From NCBI GenBank assembly GCA_035507475.1, contig DATJOB010000437.1, positions 1-6,931 of the forward strand: 6,931 bases of DNA. The letters run 5' to 3'. The position numbers and the translations under genes were made by a program. Below the pieces are notes generated by a model, which was not told where the DNA came from, made no database searches, and saw only the letters and a program-made list of their open reading frames with translations. Shown here piece by piece: positions 1 through 6,931 of the stretch; position 1 is the stretch's first letter; each line of letters starts with the position of its first letter. This DNA is from DATARH01 sp035507475 (GTDB taxonomy: Bacteria; Pseudomonadota; Alphaproteobacteria; ATCC43930; CGMCC-115725).

Positions 1-2
1 TC

Positions 3-24
3 TAGGGCGCCGGGCGCGGCCCTA
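3..24 (-). terminator. Possible hairpin downstream of gor
   Basis: TAGGGC at 3-8 and GCCCTA at 19-24 form a perfect 6-bp stem around a 10-base GC-rich loop. It lies 19 bases beyond the gor stop codon, where an intrinsic terminator would be expected. The window ends two bases past the stem on the minus-strand side, so no U-tract can be seen. In DNA this GC-rich a short stem can arise by chance. Confidence 0.25.
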
Positions 25-43
25 AATCAGGTCGCGGCGCCGC

Positions 44-1423
44 CTATTCCGCCGCGGCCTTCTTCGGCTGGCGGACGGTCTTGTCGCGCATCGTGACGAA
101 TTCCTCGGCTGCCGAGGGGTGGATGCCGACCGTGGCGTCGAACTGCTTCTTGGTGGCGCCGCATTTGATCGCGATCGCGAGGCCCTGGATGATCTCGGGT
201 GCGTCGGGGCCGAGCATGTGGCAGCCGACGACGCGGTCGCTCTTGGCGTCGACGACGAGCTTCATAAAGGTGCGCTCGTCGCGGCCGGAGAGCGTGTTCT
301 TCATCGCCCTGAAGCGCGCCTGGTAGATGTCGACCTCGCCGTATTTCTTGCGCGCCGCTTCCTCGGTGAGGCCGACCGTGCCGATCGGCGGCTGCGAGAA
401 CACCGCCGAGGGCACGTTCTCGTGGTCCATCCTGATCGGGTTGTCGTTGAACAGCGTTTCGGCGATCGCCCGGCTCTCGGCGATCGCGACCGGCGTCAGG
501 TTGATGCGGTCGGTGACGTCGCCGACGGCATAGATGCTCGGGACGCTGGTGCGCTGCCATTCGTCGACCTTGACCGCGCCGTTCTCCTGCATCGCGACAC
601 CGAGCTCGGCGAGGCCGAGGCCCCTGGTGTTCGGCGCGCGCCCGGTCGCGTACATCACGACGTCGCAGGAAAGCTCCTGGCCGAGATCGGTATAGACGTC
701 GTAGCCGCCCGGCCGCTTCTCGATGCGCTGGACGTTCTGGCAGGCATGGATGTTGACGCCGCGGGCGCGCATCTCCTGCGCGAGGTTGACGCGCACATCG
801 TCGTCGAAGCCGTAGAGCAGCTCGTCGCGCCGGATGATCTCGTGCACCTCGCTGCCGAAACCGGCGAAGATGCCGGCGAACTCGACCGCGATATAGCCGC
901 CGCCGACGATGACGATGCGGTGCGGCCGCTCCTTGAGATCGAGCGCCTCGTTCGACGAGATGACGTGCTCGATGCCCGGGACTTTCGGCGTCTCCGGCCA
1001 GCCGCCGGTGGCGATCAGGATGTTCTCGGCGGTGTAGCGCTTGCCGGCGACCTCGACCGTGTGCGGGTCGACGACCACGCCGCGGCCGTCGACGATCTGC
1101 ACCTTGGCGTTCTTCAGCATGTTGACGTAGATGCCGTGCAGCCGGTCGAGCTCCTTGTCCTTGGCGGCGATCAGCGCCGCCCAGTCATGCGTCGCCGGCG
1201 GCACGCTCCAGCCGAAGCCCGGCGCGTCGGCGAAGGCCTCGGCGAATTGCGAGCCGTAGACGAGCAGCTTCTTCGGCACGCAGCCGCGCAGCACGCAGGT
1301 GCCGCCGATCCGCAGATCCTCGCAGATCGCGGTGCGCGCGCCATAGGCCCCGGCGCGGCGCGTCCCGGCGACGCCGCCCGAGCCGGCGCCGATGGTGAAC
1401 AGGTCAAAATCGTAACGCGGCAT
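44..1423 (-). CDS. gor: Glutathione-disulfide reductase
   Basis: This enzyme reduces oxidised glutathione to two GSH using NADPH, through FAD and a redox-active disulfide, in the cytoplasm. The 459-residue length matches bacterial family members. Visible motifs in order are the FAD-binding GAGSGG (residues 12-17), the redox disulfide in GGTCVLRGCVPK (C43 and C48), the NAD(P)H Rossmann motif GGGYIAVEFA (174-183), the second FAD motif ending in YAVGD (298-302), and the C-terminal GIHPSAAEE, which holds the catalytic His435-Glu440 pair. The ATG is supported by AAGGAGA at 1431-1437, about 8 bases upstream. One oddity: the family normally has two arginines contacting the NADPH 2'-phosphate (Arg198 and Arg204 in E. 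coli). Here R198-R199 are present but the second position reads Tyr204 in RRDELLYGFD. The gene is last in the minus-strand series after gabD and the small exported protein. The identification is firm; cofactor preference is less certain. Confidence 0.96.
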   Translation of the reverse strand: MPRYDFDLFTIGAGSGGVAGTRRAGAYGARTAICEDLRIGGTCVLRGCVPKKLLVYGSQFAEAFADAPGFGWSVPPATHDWAALIAAKDKELDRLHGIYVNMLKNAKVQIVDGRGVVVDPHTVEVAGKRYTAENILIATGGWPETPKVPGIEHVISSNEALDLKERPHRIVIVGGGYIAVEFAGIFAGFGSEVHEIIRRDELLYGFDDDVRVNLAQEMRARGVNIHACQNVQRIEKRPGGYDVYTDLGQELSCDVVMYATGRAPNTRGLGLAELGVAMQENGAVKVDEWQRTSVPSIYAVGDVTDRINLTPVAIAESRAIAETLFNDNPIRMDHENVPSAVFSQPPIGTVGLTEEAARKKYGEVDIYQARFRAMKNTLSGRDERTFMKLVVDAKSDRVVGCHMLGPDAPEIIQGLAIAIKCGATKKQFDATVGIHPSAAEEFVTMRDKTVRQPKKAAAE

Positions 1424-1430
1424 CCGCGGT

Positions 1431-1437
1431 TCTCCTT
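1431..1437 (-). promoter_or_regulatory. Ribosome binding site of gor
   Basis: The minus strand reads AAGGAGA here, with about 8 bases between GGAG and the ATG at 1423-1421. It is the strongest Shine-Dalgarno match of the cluster and shows that gor can be translated independently of the gene upstream. Confidence 0.75.
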
Positions 1438-1454
1438 CCCGGCGGCGATCCCCG

Positions 1455-1467
1455 TGTGACTGTCACA
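1455..1467. promoter_or_regulatory. 13-bp palindrome upstream of gor, possible operator
   Basis: TGTGAC-T-GTCACA is a perfect 6-bp inverted repeat around a single base, in the 77-base gap between the small exported protein and gor, 31 bases upstream of the gor start codon. Its half-sites resemble CRP/FNR-type TGTGA, but the 3-base gap between TGTGA and TCACA is too short for a standard CRP site, which has 6. It could be an operator for another dimeric regulator or chance. I see no convincing -10/-35 pair next to it. Confidence 0.3.
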
Positions 1468-1500
1468 AGCGGCAAAATCCCGCAAGCGAACGGATCGCCC

Positions 1501-1827
1501 TCACTTCCCGGCCCAGCCGGTGATGTCGAAATAGATCGTCGTGCGGCTCTTGTCGGGTTTGACCATGCCGATCAGGTCGTAGCGCCGGCCGCCGGCCTCG
1601 ATCGTGCTCTGGCTCTCGATGTGCCAGGTCGGGAAATGCGCGGCGATGTAGGTCTGCTCGGCGACGACGCCGTGGAACTCGTCGGCGATGCGCGGCAGGA
1701 CGATCGCCGTCGCCGGCGTCGTCCCGGCCGGCGCCTGCCCCGCGGGTTGCGCGACGGCGCATGGCGATCCTAGCGCCGCGAGCGCCAGCACCGCGGCCCG
1801 GGTCAGCGGTCGATGCCGCCGAGGCAC
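1501..1827 (-). CDS. Small secreted protein of unknown function
   Basis: I do not recognise a family. From the GTG at 1827 the product has 108 residues: a basic N-terminus (MPRRHRPLTR), a hydrophobic stretch (about 11-22) and a signal peptidase I-type AVA site before Gln27. A mature protein of about 82 residues is predicted for the periplasm or outside. A Pro/Ala/Gly/Thr-rich linker (about 28-41) is followed by a compact, aromatic-rich domain (about 43-106) with the runs EFHGVVAEQTY, HFPTWHIESQS and TTIYFDITGW. GSPC is not a proper lipobox, so a lipoprotein is unlikely. The start is uncertain. GTG at 1827 overlaps the gabD 3' end by 25 bases and gives a full signal peptide. The GTG at 1791 would give 96 residues with a weaker signal lacking basic residues. 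No clear Shine-Dalgarno precedes either, which fits translational coupling to gabD. Protein-like composition in this frame, unlike the overlapping frames, supports it being real. Confidence 0.7.
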   Translation of the reverse strand: MPRRHRPLTRAAVLALAALGSPCAVAQPAGQAPAGTTPATAIVLPRIADEFHGVVAEQTYIAAHFPTWHIESQSTIEAGGRRYDLIGMVKPDKSRTTIYFDITGWAGK

Positions 1828-3263
1828 AGGTATTTGATCTCGAGATAGTCCTCGATGCCGTATTTCGAGCCTTCGCGGCCGATGCCCGATTCCTTCATCC
1901 CGCCGAACGGCGCGATCTCGGTCGAGATGATGCCCTCGTTGATCCCGACGATGCCGTATTCGAGCGCCTCGGCGACGCGCCAGATGCGGCCGATGTCGCG
2001 GCTGTAGAAATAGGCGGCGAGGCCGAACTCGGTATCGTTCGCCATGCGGACCGCCTCGCCCTCGTCCTTGAAGCGGTAGAGCGGCGCGACCGGGCCGAAG
2101 GTCTCCTCCCGGGTGATGATCATGTCGGTGGTGACGCCGGTCAGCACGGTCGGCTCGAAGAAACTGCCGCCCAAGGCCGAACGCTTGCCGCCGGCGACGA
2201 TTTGCGCGCCCTTTTTCAGCGCGTCGGCGATGTGGCTCTCGACCTTCTCGACCGCCTTCATGTCGATCAGCGGGCCGATCACGACGCCGGTTTCGGTGCC
2301 GTCGCCGACCTTCATCTCGCTCGCGACCTCGGCGAGGCGCTTCGAGAAGGCGTCGTAGACGCCGTCCTGGACGAGGAGCCGGTTGGCACACACGCAGGTC
2401 TGCCCGGCATTCCGGTATTTCGAGGCGATCGCGCCCTTGACCGCCATCTCGATGTCGGCGTCGTCGAAGACGATGAACGGCGCGTTGCCGCCCAACTCCA
2501 TCGAGGTCTTCTTCACCGTCGCGGCGCATTGCTCCATCAGCAGCTTGCCGATCTCGGTCGAGCCGGTGAAGGTGAGCTTGCGCACGGTCGGGTTCGAGGT
2601 CATCTCGCCGCCGATCTCTCCGGCGCTCCCGGTGACGCACGAGAAGACGCCGGCCGGCACCCCGGCGCGCTCGGCCAGCTCGCACAGCGCCAGCGCCGAG
2701 AACGGGGTCTGCGAGGCGGGCTTGAGCACCATCGTGCAGCCGGCGGCGAGCGCCGGGCCGCATTTGCGGGTGATCATCGCCGCCGGGAAGTTCCACGGCG
2801 TGATCGCGGCACACACGCCGATCGGCTCCTTGATGACGACGATGCGCTTGTCGGCGCCGTGCGACGGGATGGTGTCGCCGTAGAGCCGCTTGCCCTCCTC
2901 GCCGAACCATTCGATGAACGCGGCGGCATAGGCGATCTCGCCCTTCGACTCGGCCAACGGCTTGCCCTGCTCGGCGGTCATCAGCTGCGCCAGATCGTCC
3001 TGGTTCGCCATCATCAGGTCGAACCATTTGCGCAGGATCTGGGCGCGCTCCTTGGCGGTCTTGGCGCGCCATGCGGGGAGCGCCTTGTCGGCGGCCTCGA
3101 TCGCCTGCCGCGTCTCCTCGGCGCCCATGCGCGGCACCGTGCCGAGCGTCTCGCCGGTCGCCGGGTTGTTGACCGGGATCGTGCCGCGATTGAGCGCGTC
3201 GGCCCACTTGCCGTCGACATAGCATTGCTGGCGGAAGAGCTTCTGGTCGCGGAGCTGCAGCAT
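1803..3263 (-). CDS. gabD: Succinate-semialdehyde dehydrogenase (NADP+ type)
   Basis: This aldehyde dehydrogenase oxidises succinate semialdehyde to succinate with NAD(P)+, the last step of GABA degradation into the TCA cycle; related enzymes also take glutarate semialdehyde. It has 486 residues, close to E. coli GabD (482). Visible landmarks are PWNFP with the oxyanion-hole Asn158, KPAS with the cofactor-binding Lys181, FTGSTEIG (232-239), MELGGNAP with the general base Glu256, and NAGQTCVCANR with the catalytic Cys290. Cys292 forms the Cys-x-Cys pair that acts as a redox switch in some SSADHs. EETFGPVAP and the ending FGGMKESGIGREGSKYGIEDYLEIKY are typical of the GabD branch. The start at 3263 was chosen over the in-frame ATG at 3365 because GGGAGGG lies 5 bases upstream and the family N-terminus begins there. 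No transaminase (gabT) is visible nearby. The family is certain; the precise physiological aldehyde is inferred. Confidence 0.94.
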   Translation of the reverse strand: MLQLRDQKLFRQQCYVDGKWADALNRGTIPVNNPATGETLGTVPRMGAEETRQAIEAADKALPAWRAKTAKERAQILRKWFDLMMANQDDLAQLMTAEQGKPLAESKGEIAYAAAFIEWFGEEGKRLYGDTIPSHGADKRIVVIKEPIGVCAAITPWNFPAAMITRKCGPALAAGCTMVLKPASQTPFSALALCELAERAGVPAGVFSCVTGSAGEIGGEMTSNPTVRKLTFTGSTEIGKLLMEQCAATVKKTSMELGGNAPFIVFDDADIEMAVKGAIASKYRNAGQTCVCANRLLVQDGVYDAFSKRLAEVASEMKVGDGTETGVVIGPLIDMKAVEKVESHIADALKKGAQIVAGGKRSALGGSFFEPTVLTGVTTDMIITREETFGPVAPLYRFKDEGEAVRMANDTEFGLAAYFYSRDIGRIWRVAEALEYGIVGINEGIISTEIAPFGGMKESGIGREGSKYGIEDYLEIKYLCLGGIDR

Positions 3264-3267
3264 CGCA

Positions 3268-3274
3268 CCCTCCC
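3268..3274 (-). promoter_or_regulatory. Ribosome binding site that sets the gabD start
   Basis: The minus strand reads GGGAGGG, with GGAGG five bases before the ATG at 3263-3261. This decides against the longer reading from 3365, whose extra 34 residues (MTIRRRLAKGPS and onward) have no counterpart in the family. Confidence 0.75.
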
Positions 3275-3374
3275 GTGGGGGATCGCGGCCGGTGGGGATC
3301 GCCGGGCCTTTTCCGGATAGGTACGGCGCGCTCGGGCCTTTGGCAAGGCGGCGACGGATGGTCAATCGCGGCCG

Positions 3375-3392
3375 GTTTCAACTTCCTGTCAT
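3375..3392 (+). promoter_or_regulatory. Candidate Pho box (PhoB site)
   Basis: CTGTCAT at 3386-3392 is an exact match to the PhoB heptamer consensus. Eleven bases upstream is the degenerate GTTTCAA (4 of 7 matches), giving the 7+4 spacing of Pho boxes. A further degenerate copy, CCGTGCT, lies at 3397-3403 with the same period. The perfect heptamer ends 44 bases before the start of a secreted phosphoesterase, a typical PhoB-regulated class. Only one heptamer is strong, and the -10 downstream is weak, so this is a candidate. Confidence 0.4.
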
Positions 3393-3436
3393 CAAGCCGT
3401 GCTACCGGTGATCGCCCGCGTGATCGGGGGACACGA

Positions 3437-4987
3437 ATGATCGTCAAGCAAAGCCGGCGCAGATTCCTGCAAACCGCCGCCGCGACCGGCGCCGCGCTGT
3501 TTGTGCCGCGCTTCGCCGGTCTCGCGCATGCCCAGGCGGCGGTGCAGCCCGATCTCCAGGGGCTCCGCGACAAGATCGACCATATCGTGGTGATCTTTCA
3601 GGAAAACCGCACCTTCGATCATTATTTCGGCGCCTACAAATCGCCGACCGGCGCCAAGGTCGAAGGGATCCTCGATGCTGCGGGTGGGGTGGATCCGCGC
3701 TTTTCCGGCCTGCAGAAAAACCCGGCCGGCGCGCCATACCCGTATCTGCCGCTCCCGTGGAACATCGCCGGGTTCGCCGGCGCCGAATTGCCGAACAAGC
3801 CATTCCCGCTCGCGCCGTACATCCCGGCCGGCGCGAATGTGCTGTGGGACCCGATGCACCATTTCTATCGGATGTTCGCGCAGATCGACGGTGGCAAGAT
3901 GGACCGCTTCGTCGCGCTCGCGCTTCCTGGCAAGCACGAATTCTTCGAAAAGCCGCCGACCGACCCGGCGCAGATGATGATGGCGGCATCGACGCCCTCC
4001 GGCGCGGTGCTCGGCTACTACACGCGCGACGATCTTCCCGGCTACCACCACCTCGCCGACGAATACGTCCTCTTCGACCATTTCTTTCAGGCCATGTCCG
4101 GCGGCTCCACGGGCAACGCGCTCTATCTGGTCGCGGCCCGCTCGGCGAGCCGGGCGAAGGCGCCGCAAGGCAAGATCGGCAGCCTCGAGCCGCCGGTTTT
4201 TGACCGGCCGTACGACAAGAACGGTATCCTCATTAACGACCTCGCGCCGGTCAACGGGCCGAGCGAAACCTTTATGGGCTCGATCGACCTGTCGCCGCCG
4301 CCCGACGAGCAGACCTATCCGAATATCGGCGACCGGCTCAACGCGGCTTCGCTTTCCTGGGCCTGGTACAACGAGGCGTGGAACGCGGTAAAGCCTTGGG
4401 CGATGAAAAAGGCGACCGGCGCCGGCGACGGCTCGGTCGTCGTCGACACGCCCGAGCATTACCTACCGCACCACAACCCGTTCCAGTACTTCCCGAGCTG
4501 GTTCGCCAATGTCGGGGCGGGCCACATGCGCGACGCGACCGACTTCTTCGACGATGTCAAAGCCGGCAAGCTGCCGGCCGTGTCGTTTCTCAAGGCGACC
4601 GGCGGGCGCGACGAGCATCCCGCCAATTCCGCGCCGCGCTGGGGCGAGGAATGGGTGATGGGGCTGCTGAAGGCGCTGGGGAATTCGCCGGTCTGGGAAA
4701 AGACCGCGGTAGTCATCACCTATGACGAGGGCGGCGGGTTCTGGGACCATGTCGCGCCGCCCACGCCGGATGACTATGGCTGCGGCACCCGCGTGCCGGC
4801 GCTGCTCGTCGGCCCATGGGCGCGGCGCGGCTATATCGACCACAACGTCGCCGACACGACCTCGGTGCTGGCATTGATCGCGGCGCGGTTCGGCCTCAAG
4901 CCGCTGCAGGACCGCGACGCCAAGGCCTACAACCTCGTCGGCGCCTTCGACTTCTCTCAGAAGTCGCGCGAGCCGAATTTTGGGTAG
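3437..4987 (+). CDS. Tat-exported phosphoesterase, phospholipase C/acid phosphatase family
   Basis: A 516-residue metal-dependent phosphoesterase of the bacterial phospholipase C/AcpA family (Pfam phosphoesterase PF04185), expected to release phosphate or phosphorylated head groups from phosphoesters in the periplasm or outside. The N-terminus has a textbook twin-arginine signal, SRRRFLQ (6-12), a hydrophobic segment and AHA before Gln33 as the likely cleavage site, so it is exported folded. Active-site landmarks are ENRTFDHYFG (Glu56-Asn57), SGGSTGN (221-227, containing the nucleophile), PHHNP (His345-His346), RDEHP (His394) and TYDEGGGFWDHVAPP (Asp430-Glu431, His438). They match the AcpA/PLC catalytic set in order. 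The length lacks the C-terminal repeat domains of large haemolytic PLCs. The ATG is preceded by GGGGG six bases upstream; the longer frame open from 3275 has no family similarity before the Tat signal. It is monocistronic here. The family is certain; the substrate (phospholipid or phosphomonoester) cannot be read. Confidence 0.92.
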   Translation: MIVKQSRRRFLQTAAATGAALFVPRFAGLAHAQAAVQPDLQGLRDKIDHIVVIFQENRTFDHYFGAYKSPTGAKVEGILDAAGGVDPRFSGLQKNPAGAPYPYLPLPWNIAGFAGAELPNKPFPLAPYIPAGANVLWDPMHHFYRMFAQIDGGKMDRFVALALPGKHEFFEKPPTDPAQMMMAASTPSGAVLGYYTRDDLPGYHHLADEYVLFDHFFQAMSGGSTGNALYLVAARSASRAKAPQGKIGSLEPPVFDRPYDKNGILINDLAPVNGPSETFMGSIDLSPPPDEQTYPNIGDRLNAASLSWAWYNEAWNAVKPWAMKKATGAGDGSVVVDTPEHYLPHHNPFQYFPSWFANVGAGHMRDATDFFDDVKAGKLPAVSFLKATGGRDEHPANSAPRWGEEWVMGLLKALGNSPVWEKTAVVITYDEGGGFWDHVAPPTPDDYGCGTRVPALLVGPWARRGYIDHNVADTTSVLALIAARFGLKPLQDRDAKAYNLVGAFDFSQKSREPNFG

Positions 4988-4989
4988 CG

Positions 4990-6298
<1,309 letters not shown>

Positions 6299-6318
<20 letters not shown>

Positions 6319-6931
6319 TTTCCATCATTTCATGCAGAAGGAAATTTTCGAGCAGCCGGCGGTGATCGGCGACACGCTGCACGCCCTCATCCACCCGACG
6401 ACCGGCACCGTGCATCTGCCCGAGTTGCCCTTCGCGCTCGGCGACATCCCCAAGGCGACGATCATTGCCTGCGGCACCTCGTACAATGCCGGGCTGACCG
6501 CGAAATACTGGTTCGAGCGCATCGCCCGCCTGCCGATCGAGGTCGATATCGCCTCCGAGTTCCGCTATCGCGCGCCCGACATGCCAGCCGGCGGCGTGGC
6601 GATCGTCATCTCGCAATCGGGGGAGACCGCCGACACGCTGGCGGCCCTCAGATATTGCCGGCAATGCGGCCAGAAGATCATCGCCGTCGTCAACCAGCCG
6701 GAAAGCTCGATCGCGCGCGAGGCCGATATCGTGCTGCCGACTTTGGCCGGGCCGGAGATCGGCGTCGCCTCGACCAAGGCGTTCACCACGCAACTCGCCG
6801 TGCTGGCGGCGCTGACCGTGGCGCTGGCGCGGGCGCGCGGCACGATCGACGAGGCGCAGGAAGCCGCCCTCGCCCGGCAGCTCGCCGAGATTCCGTCGCG
6901 CGCCGCCGAGGTGCTGAACCACGACGAGCGC
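6299..6931 (+). CDS. glmS: Second glmS copy, partial (linker and first SIS domain)
   Basis: The plus strand encodes a second, diverged GlmS beginning at the interdomain linker (AQIGKGNFHHFMQKEIFEQP) and running through the first SIS isomerase domain, with CGTSYNAG (6470-6493), ISQSGETADT (6608-6637) and STKAFTTQL, until the window ends in LNHDER. That is 211 residues with no stop. The frame is open only from just after a TAG at 6269-6271, and the stretch 6272-6298 is antisense to the other glmS copy, so the fragment has no natural start. The first in-frame ATG is 6332, inside HHFMQKE, with no ribosome binding site. The glutaminase domain is missing and the second SIS domain lies outside the window. 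Against the minus-strand copy I count about 24 amino-acid differences (about 88-89% identity) and no gap. It is a fragment of a once-functional gene, either a paralogue or a relative's orthologue. Confidence 0.85.
6299..6931. repeat. Right arm of the 633-bp glmS inverted repeat
   Basis: Mirror image of 5461-6093, separated from it by a 205-base spacer (6094-6298) that encodes the end of the glutaminase domain of the minus-strand copy. The arm reaches the last base of the window, so the full repeat may be longer. Confidence 0.85.

Larger units (their letters stand above)
3264..3436. promoter_or_regulatory. Divergent promoter region between gabD and the phosphoesterase
   Basis: This is the only sizeable non-coding gap (173 bases) and must carry the promoters for the gabD cluster and the plus-strand phosphoesterase. 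It holds the gabD ribosome binding site and a candidate Pho box. I find no strong sigma-70 -35/-10 pair in either direction; TTGGCA (3340-3345, plus) and its reverse-strand counterpart TTGCCA lack a good partner. Confidence 0.5.

Noticed and set aside
119..1459. A 446-codon plus-strand open frame opposite gor.
   Set aside because: Its translation is an Asp/Ala/Val/Arg-rich low-complexity run typical of the antisense of a GC-rich gene, with no motif, while the minus-strand frame is unmistakably glutathione reductase.
1455..1467. Reading the gor-leader palindrome as a CRP or FNR site.
   Set aside because: CRP requires TGTGA-N6-TCACA and FNR TTGAT-N4-ATCAA; here the gap between TGTGA and TCACA is only three bases.
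1761..3320. A 519-codon plus-strand open frame opposite gabD.
   Set aside because: It is antisense to a complete, motif-rich aldehyde dehydrogenase, and its composition (His/Arg/Asp/Ala/Leu-rich) is that of a shadow frame.
3408..3426. Direct repeat GTGATCG at 3408-3414 and 3420-3426, just before the phosphoesterase start.
   Set aside because: Two 7-mers in GC-rich DNA full of GATC/CGATC words are weak evidence. The second copy overlaps the ribosome-binding region, and no third copy or symmetry is seen.

Overview
The window reads as GC-rich (about two-thirds G+C by eye) proteobacterial chromosome. The protein sequences most resemble Alphaproteobacteria, but I cannot name an order or genus from the sequence alone. 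There are no RNA genes, CRISPR arrays, insertion sequences or phage genes. The coding content is ordinary housekeeping and accessory metabolism, with one striking structural anomaly at the right end.

Layout. Three genes lie on the minus strand and are read right to left: an NADP-type succinate-semialdehyde dehydrogenase (gabD, 3263 to 1803), a small secreted protein of unknown function overlapping its 3' end (1827 to 1501), and glutathione reductase (gor, 1423 to 44). Their spacing fits one transcription unit, although gor has its own ribosome binding site and a 13-base palindrome just upstream. A 173-base divergent intergenic region (3264-3436) separates gabD from a plus-strand gene (3437-4987) for a Tat-exported phosphoesterase of the phospholipase C/acid phosphatase family. 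That region contains a perfect PhoB-type heptamer, CTGTCAT, 44 bases before the start of this likely phosphate-scavenging enzyme.

Right end. Convergent to the phosphoesterase, with two bases between stop codons, is the C-terminal 70% or so of glucosamine-6-phosphate synthase (glmS) on the minus strand. It loses homology abruptly at about position 6300. There a second, diverged glmS copy begins on the plus strand and runs off the window. The two copies form a gap-free inverted repeat of 633-base arms (5461-6093 and 6299-6931) with a 205-base spacer. Neither visible copy has the N-terminal glutaminase part, and the junction lies in the palindrome CGCGCG. Both copies carry mostly conservative or synonymous differences and no frameshift, so they look like pieces of two functional genes joined head to head. 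A chimeric contig or amplification chimera is the simplest reading. A genuine inverted partial duplication is the interesting alternative.

Together, gabD (NADPH-producing) and gor (NADPH-consuming) suggest a loose redox theme for the minus-strand cluster, but that link is inference. I see no convincing undescribed system. The points most worth checking are the glmS inversion junction, the candidate Pho box, the replaced NADPH-binding arginine in Gor, and the unknown small exported protein.
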